Below, in pieces: positions 1 to 12,264 of a stretch of DNA of 64,000 nt. This stretch comes from Bolinopsis microptera (Eukaryota > Ctenophora > Tentaculata > Lobata > Bolinopsidae). Location: assembly GCF_026151205.1 (NCBI RefSeq), contig NC_087082.1, positions 6,517,908 through 6,581,907 on the forward strand. Direction: 5' to 3'. The first letter of the stretch is position 1. The number at the start of each line of letters is the position of its first letter. A program made the translations under genes and the position numbers. The notes under the pieces are model-generated. The model saw nothing but the letters and a program-made list of their open reading frames with translations. It searched no databases and was not told where the DNA came from.

Positions 1-1137
1 GGTGAGAAGAAAGGCTTTATTCCTCTCGTACCGGTTGCGGTCAGGGTTGGGGTCATTAGTGAGTTGCGTCCCTACTAAACTCAATTTGCCATGGCCATCG
101 AAGTGAGCATTACATAATACATATGGCTGATATCATATCTGGATGGCCAACTTCTTCTGAGCACATCAGTGAATAAAATACTGCTTTTGGGTGATATTTA
201 AGCGATTATATCTATTGTGATGTTGTAGTGATGAACCACAACAGTGATGTTGAACTGATAATTGTTTTGCTAGGTGCCTACATGATTTTATTTCCTTCAA
301 ATGAAAAATTTGTAAAAAACCCAAAAAAACCCAACTCCTACCCTGAAAAAGGTCATACTGGGATTGGTTTTTTTTGGGTTTTTTTGGGTTACACCCCCCC
401 CCCCCCCCCCCAGTGTTTATCGTGCATAATATAGATTAGTAGTGATTCTGTAACCATAGTAACCAGTGATTCTGTGATTGTGTGACTCCTGTGTGTTAGG
501 TTTTCATAAAATAGCCAAACTGAATTCATAGCCGTTGTTGATATAAAGTTTCAGCATCAAATGAGTTACTAAATGTAACCAACCTAAATAATAACTTATC
601 AGGTCGATAGCTAATATACTTTTCCTCTTTATTTACCTAGCTATATGTTAAGAAGTTAAGATAATATCTCTATTACAATTCAAAGAATTATTTCTGTACG
701 ACCGCCCACGTGCAAATTAGACGAGAAATAGGTAGTTGCAAAGTAACCATGGTAACGGTGTTGAAATGTGTACGTGCACGTGCAAAGATTGTTTTAACGT
801 CATTTTGTGGTAATTACGTTGTGTTCACTCATTCAGTGCGAGCTACATTTTAATTGGCTGTATCTTCGGTTGTGACGGATATTTGTTGATGCTATGAAAA
901 CTGACTACCAAAGAATACTATTAGCTTCCTCCCTGTGACCACGGGCTTTCTAGTACTTATATAAATTAACAAGTCTACATGGATTTTTTTAGAGATTTTA
1001 TTTTTATAGCCTTCTCTCGATTTTTAGAGTTCTGATCGTCTTTATGAATTTTTGTATTACCAAGACGAGTTCGTTAGTGTTCTCCTTGGTCATTTCATGT
1101 TTAATTCCTGTTTATTGTTTAATTCATGGACGCACGT
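1..1137. other. upstream region, no supported exon
   Basis: This stretch presumably lies in an intron or upstream part of the membrane/MYND gene that follows. I found no exon with matching splice sites and phase. It holds a small fold-back at about 312–392 (A-rich AAACCC arm against TTTGGGTT arm) next to a poly-C run at 393–410, and several CACGTG hexamers near 708 and 775. A short open frame at 228–434 is low-complexity and not credible. Confidence 0.5.
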
Positions 1138-1292
1138 AACCCAGTTTCTCCCCCACGTGACCCAATTTCTCCCCACGTGACCCATTTTCCCCCCACGTGA
1201 CCCAGTTTCTCCCCACGTGACCCAGTATCTCCCCCACGTGACCTAGTTTCTCCCCACGTGACCCAGTTTCTCCCCCACGTGACCCAGTTTCT
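1138..1292. repeat. 20–21 bp minisatellite with CACGTG, abutting an acceptor
   Basis: About seven copies of a unit close to CCCACGTGACCCAGTTTCTC run up to the polypyrimidine tract and AG (1298–1299) of the transmembrane exon, so the repeat itself supplies pyrimidine-rich sequence for that acceptor. Confidence 0.9.
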
Positions 1293-1299
1293 CCCTCAG

Positions 1300-4200
1300 G
1301 TGATGGTGGCGGCAGTAACACAGTGGCTATTGTAGTCCCTATCGTTATCGTACTAATGCTATGTGGGCTCGCTGCTGGAGGCTTCCTCTTCTACAAGAAG
1401 AAGCAAAACAGGGTCAGTAAATATTAAATGATGGAGTAGTTCGCTGTTTGTTAGTCTCATTATTGAAATACTGATAGTTGGATAATATCCGGTTGGAAGA
1501 GACAAGGACAAATGAAACAGGACTTCCTAACTTCCTTACTTCCTGTTTCATTTGTCCTTGTCTCTTCCAACCAGATATTATCCAACTATCAGGGTCAGTA
1601 AATGTGCGGGATTATTTTCTGTGTTTGGGGTTATTCTCCGAGCCATATCAATGAATTATTGCTCAGTCCAGTGGTATCAATGTTAAGTATCTCTCGTGTT
1701 GGTGACCGTATTTTTATCATTGATAGATGCCTAGTAAATCAAATAATACCCAACAGTATCAATATTGTTTCCTGACCTCACTTCCCAGGGCAAACTGCAC
1801 AATTTCACTAAATACAATATCTCAAGATTAATATTTAAACTAACTGCAGGTCAGTGAAAGTATCCACATGTCGAAAGTGAAGAACGTCGACAGTGATCCA
1901 ACCCTCACGTAAGTTTAGTTCTTTTTTAATAAATGTAACTTTCTTGTTAGATCTTCCCGTTTTTACACCGAACATAAGCGTTTCTAGTTTTGACTTTTGT
2001 GGACAGTATAAAATATGTTCGCAAGTAAGTTGAGTTTAAAAAGCGAAGTAACACAGTGCCACGTGTTTCATCCTGACCTGACACAGTGCCACATGTTTCA
2101 CCCTGCCACGTGTTTCATCCTGACCTGACACAGTGCCACGTGTTTCACCCTGACCTGGCACAGTGCCACGTGTTTCACCCTGACCTAGCACAGTGCCACG
2201 TGTTTCACGCTGACCTGGCACAATGCCACATGTTTCACCCTGACCTAACACAATGCCACGTGTTTCACCCTGACCAGGCCACGTGTTTCACCCTAACCTG
2301 GCACAATACCACGTGTTTCACCCTGACCTGGCACAGTGCCACATGTTTCACCCTGACCTAGCACAATGCCACGTGTTTCACCCTGACCTGACACAGTGCC
2401 ACGTGTTTCACCCTGACCAGGCCACGTGTTTCACCCTGACCTGACACAGTGCCACGTGTTTCACCCTGACCTGACACAGTGCCACATGTTTCACCCTGAC
2501 CTGGCACATTGCCACGTGTTTCACCCTGACCTAGCACAGTGCCACATGTTTCACCCTGACCTAGCACAGTGCCACATGTTTCACCCTGACCTGGCACAAT
2601 GCCACGTGTTTCACCCTGACCTGGCATAGTGCCACATGTTTCACCCTGACCTAGCACAGTGCCACGTGTTTCACCCTGACCTAGCAAAGTGCCACATGTT
2701 TCACCCTGACCTGGCACAGTGCCACGTGTTTCACCCTGACCTGACACAGTGCCACGTGTTTCACCCTGACCAGGCCACGTGTTTCACCCTGACCTGGCAC
2801 AGTGCCACGTGTTTCACCCTGACCTAGCACAGTGCCACATGTTTCACCCTGACCTGGCACAGTGCCACGTGTTTCACCCTGACCTGGCACAGTGCCAAGT
2901 GTTTCACCTGTAACCGTACCACCCCAGGAGACACGAGGAAGGGGAGAACATCTACTCCAACAAAATAGTGGACGTTGCCTGTGAGTCTGGTACCGCCCAG
3001 GGACCGCTAGTTGCTACAGAGCCGCTGTCAAAAATAGCAGGTTTTTGCGCTATTCTTTCTGTGTAGCTTTAAGTGTTATCTGTTGTTTGTCCATGCTCAT
3101 GATACTGAGCTCTAAGTGTTTTGTGTCGTTGTGAAGCACGCCTTCTTTTGGCAAAATCTGTGTTTTTTGTGTTTTTTATACATCAGCTAATTATCAGGCT
3201 CCGTCAAAACTCGGCAAGACAGCCTGACAAATCTTCGTAGAAGATGTAGGTCACATCGCATGGCTCTCTGGATAAAATATAATTATCAGTAGAAAATAGA
3301 AGAAAATGATCCTAATTTTATTTATTATAACCAGCAACCTTGATTTGCAGAATATTTCAATACTGATCTATGGAATTGAATCATTTGATTACTCTTCAAT
3401 CAACAATGAAGTAGGTTTGCACATCTGGCCTTAGCAAAATCACAGCACTTACCCGCTTAGCAGTAACTTAACAGCAATCTAGCATTCCTCAAATCACATG
3501 CCCAAATAAGGTACTATAACACGTGACACAAGGTGTTACTATAACAACCCACGTGACACATATTTATTATGGCCGGAAGGTCGACACTGCCTTTGTAAGT
3601 ATGTAGATTTCTTGCGTGTTATACCCATAGACTCAACAGAGCTTTTTACAATTAAAGAATTAATACTGACGATAGTACGGCCGCAAAAATGTGGCTGCTA
3701 AGTGCGAAAATGTGGCCGCGAAAAGGTCGAGGCCAGCTTTTCGTATCACTAACCCTGATTTAGCGATGAATAAATCGGATTGTCTTTATATCGGTACTGA
3801 GCTACTTTCCCCTACCACGCTAAAATTCTACTTATCTCCTTCAACAATCTTATGATTCTTATCAAAACTGATCCTCTATCAAATCTTTCCAACCTTACCT
3901 TGATTCCCTTTCAATTTCAATAATTGACTGACGTGACGTCATGACGATCAAGATTAAACGATTTTTGTATTTACATCAAGTGGTCCAATCAAATGATACA
4001 TAATCTTGTGCAATCTCTACCTGATTCTCCAAGTTCTGATGAATCACTGCATTTTGTTACTATAACCACCCACGTGACTGCATGTTGCATGACCTAGCCC
4101 TCCTCCTCGTCCAACCGTAATAATTCTAGCGATACAAAAAGCGTTGCAAGCCCTGAACCGTCTGGAAGAAGCGGTCAATGACCCCAAATATAATCCCATG

Positions 4201-5339
4201 GTGGACCACCTGGACGAGATCTGTATCGAGAAGGAAAGTAGGCCGGGGACTGCGGAGCTGAGTAAGTACCATACTTTGGATACTGCTACTCCCGGCACGT
4301 CGGATAGCGAGGGTAATTGGAGGGAACGTCGTAACTCTTACACAGGTATAACAGGCTTACTTATACACTATACACTGTATAATACACAAATATAAGGCTA
4401 CATTCTACTTCATCAACACAGCCACATGCTTATCAATATTTCTCTGTAAAAATGGTGCTACTCAAAATATCTCCTGATATTTGGTATGACTTGGCCGCCA
4501 ATAGTTTTGGTCTGACTCTGATGTTGCGGACATTTATATATCTAGCCTTCCTGGAGGGATATTTTGCTAAACTATATCTGGAAAGTTATTAACCCCTCAC
4601 ACTGCAGCCTAGTACAGGCTACAACTCCTAAATTTCATGTTATTGTAACTCGTGCTGCTTTATATGTGTTAGTGATGTCAACGTCTACTGCTAACTGCTT
4701 AACTGCTGTAGCTGAATTTGTTTAATTGCTACAATATTATTGAATGCCGTGCAGCCTATTTATTCAGCTATTTAAACTTACCAGCGCATATTAGCAAACA
4801 CATTTATTAGCTCAAGAACTTTTCATATTCATTTATTAATTCGAGATATTGCCCTCCATTGGGACTTTGGAGGCAAAGCACATTATTAAATATAATATAT
4901 AGCTTGAGTTTGCAATAGTGCCCTCCTGCCCACGTGCAATATTGTACTCCTTTCCACGTGCAATAGTGCACTCCTGCCCACGTGCAATAGTGCACTTCTG
5001 CCCACGTGCAATAGTGCACTCCTGCCCACGTGCAATAGTGCACTCCTGCCTACGTGCAATAGTGCACTCCTGCCCACGTGCAATAGTGCACTCCTGCCCA
5101 CGTGCAATAGTGCCCTCTTGCCCACGTGCAATAGTGCACTCCTGTCCACGTGCAATAGTGCACTCCTGCCCACGTTAACCACCACTCTCTACTCCTCAGA
5201 ATGTGCAAGTTGTAAAGAAGTGAAGAAAACGTGGCCGTGTCCTATCTGCTCGGGACCCCGGTACTGCGGTAAGCCCTGTCTTGATAAGGACTGGGCCGAA
5301 CATCATGTTCACTGCAGAAGTAGAAGCAGGAATGCTTGA
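1300..5339 (+). CDS. single-pass membrane protein with C-terminal MYND zinc finger (3' part of gene, 5 exons)
   Basis: The five exons are 1300–1412, 1850–1908, 2928–2980, 4130–4261 and 5200–5339 (stop TGA 5337–5339). Every junction has AG/GT and the phases agree (0, 2, 1, 1), giving an uninterrupted frame of about 165 residues. The first exon encodes a Gly/Ser-rich lead (DGGGSN), a hydrophobic span TVAIVVPIVIVLMLCGLAAG and a stop-transfer YKKK, so the N-terminus should be outside and the rest cytoplasmic (type I). The middle exons are polar; exon 3 has ENIYSNK, a possible tyrosine motif (Y-x-N). The last exon has C-x2-C-x8-C-x2-C-x5-C-x3-C-x7-H-x3-C with the usual Tyr-Cys and Trp, which is the MYND zinc-finger pattern used for protein–protein contacts. 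Ectodomain exons must lie before the window. Known MYND proteins are mostly soluble, so the fusion is odd. The alternative is that these are exons of two neighbouring genes, but the phase agreement argues against it. No gene name is recognised. Confidence 0.72.
1471..1592. repeat. 122-bp near-perfect inverted repeat (fold-back element)
   Basis: Arms of about 52 bp start CTGATAGTTGGATAATATC and end with its complement CTATCAG; the spacer is about 16 bp. It lies 58 bp downstream of the exon donor at 1413. Immediately after it the donor sequence AGGGTCAGTAAAT recurs (1592–1604). It is probably a small MITE or fold-back. Confidence 0.85.
2053..2910. repeat. 30-bp minisatellite with CACGTG/CACATG, ~28 copies
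   Basis: The unit is close to CACAGTGCCACGTGTTTCAC plus CCTGACCTGG, with some shortened units. The 30-bp period is a multiple of three, so both strands stay open and produce spurious Cys/His/Phe-rich reading frames. It fills the intron before the exon at 2928. Confidence 0.95.
4917..5175. repeat. 24-bp minisatellite with CACGTG, ~11 copies
   Basis: The unit is close to CCCACGTGCAATAGTGCACT plus CCTG. It contains two palindromic hexamers (CACGTG and GTGCAC in most copies) and lies about 25 bp before the MYND exon acceptor at 5199. Reading frames across it are repeat artefacts. Confidence 0.95.
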
Positions 5340-8150
5340 AGTATAAGATGAATAGTTTTGTAGATGAATTGTTAAAGGACTCGCTGCCATTATATAGTTT
5401 GTTTTAGTATTCGTATCGATTTTTATGGACATATCGTGTAAATAGTGTTGTAGATAATTATTATTAATTAAGTTAGTTTTACACTTCACAATTATTCACA
5501 GGCTTTCTTCAGATTTGTAAGTTTATTGTTATTTAACTTTCAGAGTACAGACATCTGAACAGCACAATTGACTTTTATTACCAGAAATAGTAATATCATA
5601 TAAGATATCAGTTTTTAATATAATGTATGTTTTCATAAGATATCAAGTTTTATCATTTATATTTATCAATTATTCTGATTCTGATTCGGAATGCTGATAA
5701 AACCCAATTTGAACTTTGATAAATCGCTTAGTCTTTGTCAGCCATGATGTCCAACAATTATTTTGGATGAAAGTTTATACTTTCATAAAACTATACGTGG
5801 AGTGTGCCGAGATTTACGTGATACGACAATTTAACAATTTTCTCAGATGATTATAAGTGCATGATAATTGATATTTAACGATTATTATTTGACCTAATTG
5901 TGAAATTATAACTATGAATAAGTTTCGTATATTATTACATTTTCAATCTGTGATTAGTTAAAATCAGTTGTTAATTAACTCAAAATAAGTATTTTTATTA
6001 TACAGTATTGTACCTACATTTATAATTTACATATGTAATATAATTAACGTTAAATAAACAAATGTTAACAGCAGTGATCCTTGAATTATTGAACAGTTTT
6101 AATAGAAACATACATTTTTTTAGATTGCTGATTTTAGATGAAAAGTATTTTATTTGTCTTCAATCCATCTTAAGTTTTCCTACAAGAAGGAAAACTTTCT
6201 AAAGGAGCTCTTTAGAAATAAAATTTCAGTAAAACGCCGATTTTATCCCCAAAAAACCCTCTGATCTGAAGTATATAACCATATTAGGATCTATAAAGGG
6301 TTAGGGTTAGGGTTAGGATCTATAAAACCGAATCCTCGTATATTCCAGTTCCACTGAAGAATGTTCAAGATTATCTGATTTCGAATAAAACAATGTAATC
6401 TTATCGGAATAAGATAAGGCCAGTTGAGAGATCTAAGGGTGGTCCTACTCAGCTGCTATAACAGCCCGGGAGCCCCTCGGGGTCGGACTCCTGCCGGCAC
6501 TATTTGACTCGCCCAGTCAAATCGCGCGCAGCATTCACGTGGCCTGGGTGACACGTGGGTTATCATGTTGGGTGCCACTCAGGTTTGAGGTTTGCCCGCG
6601 AGGCTTTGTAAACAGCTAAGGGGTAAAGGGTCCCTTTCCCGCTTATAACCATTCTTTTACTTCAAATCGGAACAGTGTAAAACTAAATGGACAACAATAG
6701 TCCATTATGTATTACAGTATACACACTTCGTCAACGTATATTGTCAAATTATATTTATGTAGGAGTTATTCCCAGAAAACCTTACCGCCTGCTGGGCTCG
6801 CTAGAGGCTATAGATTTTCAACAGCACGTTTGTCGTCGCGCGTCACGTCAAGTTTACCTTTCGCACGCTGCATTTAGCCAAGTAGTCATGACAACGACAT
6901 TGCTTTGCAAAGTTTAAAAGCTATGATCTTTTATTTAGCCCAAAATCAAACTTTTCGGTTTAATTCAGAATCAAAGTTGTCCCAAATTTGGCTCCTGGGG
7001 AGATAACTTTAAATTTACGAGACGGAAATTTTGTTGAAAACCGGAAGGTTCTATTTATTTTACTTTTGGAGATATACACCAGTCGGTAGGGTTTGCTGGG
7101 TTAGGACAATCATACTTTTTAACAAGCACTAGCAGTGATGTGTACTGTAAAATGTTGAAACATGTGGAATTTGAAACGCAATTCCCAACTGGGATTCTTG
7201 TACAACGTATTTTTTTTATTTTATTTGAAAATTCAATTAATTATCATATATATATAAATCTTGATTCACGATGTCAATCCTTCGCAGCTCGGTGAGGCAC
7301 AGTGGTGCATCTCGCCGATCTACCGAAGGTTGTGGTTGCGAGAAGCATTATTTGATGCGCGCGCGACCCAGTAGTGCATCGCGCTACAAATATAAATCAA
7401 GCGTTACATTTCAGCCATGCAAAATTACAATGACATATTTTGATATACTAAATGATAAATGGTACTGCAATTATATAAGTTGCTTAATGTTTGGCCGGAT
7501 GACAACTAACTAAAAGAGAAAAATAAACTTGATTACATAATAATTAATTCGGCTGAACTAACACATAGCAAGAGCCACATTAACGTTGGGGCCGTCTACC
7601 AAATTTGAATGACATACAATAACAAGAAATCAAACATATCATAAATAATTATATGGATTTTGTTCATTACAATTCCGTCACAACTGATAGAAGAAAAAAT
7701 ATATTTATAATTATATACAAATACAATAGTATATTAATAAGTGAAATCTGCGATCTCAGTTGATTCACGATGTCAATCCTTCGCATCTCGCCGATCTGCA
7801 TACGTGGTTGCGAAGGATGCGCGGCGCGGCCCAGTAGTGCATCGCGCTACAACGATCTCAGCTAATTCTCGGTTTTATCAGCGTCCCTGGCCTGGCCTGA
7901 GAGTAACCAATATCTAACGTTTTAAAAAACTGATGAATCAAGTTTTTACTTAAAGTATTCGAGTAAAACCGCTGCCACAAAATGCAAAATAACTCACAAC
8001 TCAGTCGACCATCGTTTATTTGCATACATTTAATGATTTATACTATTTACCGCGGTCATTTTCCTCGAATAAGGCTTTGTAAGTATTAAATATCAAATAT
8101 GCGTAATTGGTAATGTTTAAAAAAAACACCCTGCGATTTTGGATTTATTA
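5340..8150. other. AT-rich intergenic region with dispersed repeats
   Basis: No coding sequence is supported. It contains three to four telomere-type TTAGGG repeats at 6298–6317, a GC-richer block at about 6420–6640 of unknown nature, and two copies of a 90–125 bp dispersed repeat at 7263–7386 and 7763–7851 (a third copy, inverted, is at 8493–8590). The copies share the start GATTCACGATGTCAATCCTT and the end CAGTAGTGCATCGCGCTAC. Confidence 0.6.
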
Positions 8151-9099
8151 CCTGGGGACCTCAGGCTATTATGTTCATAAATAAAGTAGTATAGAGATTC
8201 GGCGGAATGACAGGCTGAGCGCGGTCCAGTAATATCTCACTATGTACGTATTAGTACGTTTCGCTTGACAAGTGATACTCGTCTAAATTTCTTCGAAGCT
8301 TTAACTTACTTGCTGCTTTCTTCTCGAGGCAACGTTGCGTACTAAGAAATAATGCGCACTGTGTCAGTCTATTGACCATTGACAATGAAAAATGTATAGT
8401 TAATATTTTTGGATTACCCATTTACAATTTATACTGCACTTCAATTGTCATACATTGTACTTGTAAATGTAAACCTGCCACTTGTATGTTGTAGCGCGAT
8501 GCACTACTACATACTAGGGGCCGCGCCGCGCATCTTCTCGCAACCACGTATGCAGATCGGCGAAATAGCGAAGGATTGACATCGTGAATCAAACCTGCCA
8601 TGCGCCACGCACAAGTGCGCGGCTGTATCGTGGCCACGAAACTGGAAACGTCGATACTTAGTAAAACGACAATGCAATGGGGGTTATGACGCGACGTAAT
8701 ACAACATTTCACCAGATTACAAATTGAAAGCAAAAATACAAATTGTAAAAGAACTTAAACCGTTTTGAAAAATAATAAATCGCGTTTTTAAAATGGCGAA
8801 CCTGCGTTAAAATAACGTATTCTTAATTTATGAAGTGTAATTCGTTCACCAGCTTTTTTAATTTTGTAGGTTTAATTATAACTTACGTACAAACCACAAA
8901 TAATTAACAAAGGGATTTATCCTAAATGTAACGAAACTGCTGCCAACTGCTGCTAAATTGCGCGCGACAGCAGCAGTGTGTTGTTGTGTGTGTTGTTACC
9001 GAACCAAGACGCGCGCCGAGTTGGCCAGTTGGAGTCTTCGACGGTCAAAACAAATACGAGTATCACCTGTTAAAAGGCTAAAGCTCCTCCATCATCACA

Positions 9100-10055
9100 A
9101 TGCTGGCAAGCATAACCGTTGCCCTTATATTCACAACACTATTTACCCCCTATACTATTATATCCCCTTTATTGTTTTCCAGGCATTAAGACTCATCGAA
9201 AGTAGTTCAGCAGGTATATTTAAGTTCAAAACATTCTAATTCAATGTTAAAGATGACAGGAATAAGAAATAGTTATGCGGAGGTTCTTAAGAAATTTGCG
9301 CAAAATACGCGCCAGCATGTTATACGAAATTAGGTAAAAAACCCAAAATCGCCATATTCAGGTGCCTTAAAAACCATGTTAAAATTAAGTTAGAGATCTG
9401 AAACTTTGCAGGGCGTCTAGACCTCGTCCAAATCGACTGTAAAAAATTGTCATGTTTCAGCAGTATCGGGAAGTGGGTTTTCTGGAACCCCTGTTTTACA
9501 ACAGATTGTCGTGAAGTATATCACAGTGCTGGCAAGCACGACCGTTGCATTTATTGTGGGTATACTATGTACCCCATTTACTATTATACCCCCTTTACTA
9601 ATACTATTATAGTTATACCCCCTTTGGTACACGTTACAAGCCTCTTTCGTGCACGCGAAGCGTGCACTCCGGCCGGAGGCGGCGGCCGATGGCCGCCGCC
9701 TCCGGCAGGAGTTTTTCAGGCATTAAGACTCATCGGAAGTCGTTCAGCAGATTTATTTTTAGGTCAAAACATTCTAATTTGATGTCAAAGATGACAGGAA
9801 TAAAAAATAGTTATGTTGAGATTTTTAAGAAATTTGCATAAAATACTCGCCAGCACTGTTAGTGTTATACGAAATTCGGTAAAAAACCCAAAATCGCCAT
9901 ATTCAGGTGCTTTAAAAACCATGTTAAAATTGAGTTAGAGATCTGAAATTTTTCAGGGCGTCTAGACGTTGACCAAATCGACTGCAAAAAAAGTTCCAGG
10001 TTTCAGGAGCATCGGGAAGTGGGTTTTCTAGAACCCCTGTTTTACGATAGATTGT
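9100..10055. repeat. two direct copies of a ~0.45-kb dispersed repeat
   Basis: Copy 1 (about 9100–9500) and copy 2 (about 9525–10055) share long stretches, including AGGCATTAAGACTCATCG and AAAACCATGTTAAAATT. Copy 2 carries an extra GC-rich block of about 85 bp (9625–9712) that copy 1 lacks. No coding capacity is seen. Confidence 0.75.
9649..9705. other. two adjacent GC-rich DNA hairpins
   Basis: GTGCACGCGAAGCGTGCAC (9649–9667) is a perfect 8-bp stem with a GAA loop. It is followed by a perfect 15-bp stem (9673–9687 with 9691–9705) of CCGGAGGCGGCGGCC around a GAT loop. Composition is strikingly unlike the AT-rich surroundings. Confidence 0.9.
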
Positions 10056-10089
10056 CGTGATATATACATACATACATACATATATTCAG

Positions 10090-11900
10090 GGATAGACGCT
10101 TTGCCAGTCAATTGTAGCCTGTATTTAATTGTCCATAGATTCTAAAGTATAAAAGATACAGCCATTTCCGACCACAGGTCTTGAAAATAATTGTTTACAC
10201 TTTAGTTTACATTTATAAACAAATTATTTGACGTCATGAACACCCCTTGATGACGTCATCAAGTTAACCGTTTTTAAAACTTGATTTTTGACAAAGTAAT
10301 TACTTTTTAAAATGATTTTACACCATTAAAAAGTAATTGTATTCAAAATCTGAGGAATATTTCATCTTAGATAATTGTTCAAGCATTCTGAAAATCTGGT
10401 AATCTTGTTTTGCTCTTATGAGTGGGTCAATCATTTATTTTTAATTATAGTTGACGAAATGAGAGTCTCCACTCAGTGTGTTAAAACATAATTCTTTGTC
10501 GACGTTTCGGCTACATGCCTTTGTCATAAACAGGACGTACTGAAAACTTACATAGCTGCAAAGATACAATGTTAAAATAATCTATTAATACTACGAAATA
10601 TAACAACAACAAATAACATTTTGAAACACAACAACAATCACAAATTTTTTTTCCAAAAGAAACATAAAATAAAACGGCTAAAAGAATCCAAATCGCAACA
10701 AGCCGTGAACAATTCTTCATACTACTACAAACATTTTACCAAGATAGCTCCTTCATAAAACTGATTTATCAAAAATTATCTAGGTTTATAAGTTCAATAT
10801 TACATTAACTTCCAAGTATATTTTATCCAATCACCTTCATTTACGGACTCAGACAATTGAGTATTTATTTCTGGGTTTTCACGTTTTATTAGAACCGACT
10901 GCCACAATTGACGGTCCACATAGTCTCTACATCTTTTTCGAACTATAAACCGAAACGGTATGTTTGGCATTGAAATGTCTGCATGCTCCTCTAGGTAGTG
11001 CTTCCCCATGGCCGTAGATTTGTTGCCATCCCTTACTGATTTGTAGTGTTCCCAGGCTCTACTTCTTTTAAACCTACCAGTTTCCCCAATGTAGGACTTA
11101 TTACATATTTGGCATATTAATTGGTAGCAAATGTTTTTGATCATGCAGGATTTATCGCACTGGTCTACCGGAAAGTTTTTCTAGCTTGCTCCTTCATAAA
11201 GATATTCGTCATTGAAGTTTGTGCTTTTTTGAAGAATTATTTTATAAAAACGTCAATTTTGCGATTTAGTATTCTCTGGTGTTGGGCCATGCCTTGGGTT
11301 GTGGAGCTCAGTTCTGCTTCCTATAGGTATAAATTGTGCATTAGGCTAGTTTTAAAGTTAAAAATCGAAAAGTTGCACACGTGGGGACACGCCCAAATTG
11401 ATAGAAAATTACTAAAATCACTGTAAATTGCTGTTTTCGTCATTTTCTGTCAACTTTAGAGTCCCGTTGTGATTACAATTCTTCTTGAAATACTTTGAAA
11501 GTTTGCATGCTTATCAAGTTATATATAAAACAATTACATGCTAAAATTTACGGCGATTCCATATTCAATGCGCACGCAACGTCCGCTCAAAGTTTGCACG
11601 TGCGAAAGGTGAAAATTTGCTCATTCGTGATTTCCAACAAATTCTGCTTTGCCACGACAGTTTAATGTCATTATATATGAATTTAATGCCAACTTGAATG
11701 AGTATTAAGTGGCATATTCAGTCAGTGATCGACCGATATGCTTCCCTAAACACAAGGAAATGTTTTCAAAGGAAAAATTTCGAAATCGTTGAAACTTCCT
11801 CCTTATTAATGAAGATATAAAATGCAAAATGATACCGAGAATGAAATCGGTCGCTCGCTTTTCCCATTCATTTACAATTGTAATAGATTAAGAAGAACTA
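10090..11900. repeat. ~1.0-kb dispersed repeat, copy A (split by the Penelope-like insertion)
   Basis: Segments 10090–10397 and 11164–11900 match 12265–12580 and 12580–13230 in order (shared landmarks: GACGTCATCAA, TGGGCCAT…GGGTTGTGGAGCTCA, CACGTGGGGACACGCCCAAA). No coding sequence is seen. Confidence 0.75.
10398..11163 (-). mobile_element. 5'-truncated Penelope-like element with GIY-YIG endonuclease domain
   Basis: On the minus strand an open frame (11144 to 10803) encodes about 114 residues with the GIY-YIG layout of Penelope-like elements: YQLICQICNKSYIGETGR, then a conserved Arg, EH, and HYLEEH further on. This nuclease acts in target-primed insertion. The reverse transcriptase part is missing. 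Boundaries come from comparison with an uninterrupted relative of the host repeat at 12265–13230: host sequence stops after GAAAATCT at 10397 and resumes with TCTACCGG at 11164. The 3' part (10442–10530) carries the ACGTTTCGGC / GCCTTTGTCAT block typical of these elements. Confidence 0.7.
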
Positions 11901-12264
11901 TCCAAAGGCAGCTGTACTCGGCAATAAAGATTCAATAAACTTCAGCTTATTCAATAAGTAATACTAATAACTACCACCCTTACCCCGAAATACTAGGTAT
12001 CGACCCGAACGCAACCCAAAGAGATTTTTACAGCATCTGATTGATGTAATCAATTGAAACTTATTACAATTCGTTATACTTATAAGCCGTGAATGAATGG
12101 GAAAAGCGAGCGACCGATTTCATTCTCGGTATCATTTTGCATTTGAGCACGGTCAATCAAATTAATATCATTTCCTTTTGTTTGGGAAAGAGAGACACTG
12201 GCAGCGGTTCACTCTACCCATGATTATGGGTTTTGGTCAAATATATATTATATTGGTCAAATAT

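Noticed and set aside
2036-2890. Long frames on both strands with HVFHPDLAQC / GQGETRGTV repeats
   Set aside because: The 30-bp repeat period keeps all frames open; there is no start, splice or family support.
3560-3595. 15-base microexon (GTCGACACTGCCTTT) in the MYND gene
   Set aside because: It has AG and GTAAGT flanks and keeps phase, but no pyrimidine tract; too short to support without transcripts.
6298-6317. Chromosome end (TTAGGG repeats)
   Set aside because: Only three to four units, with unique sequence and genes on both sides.
6420-6640. GC-richer block as LTR or SINE
   Set aside because: No terminal repeats, polymerase III boxes or second copy could be found in the window.
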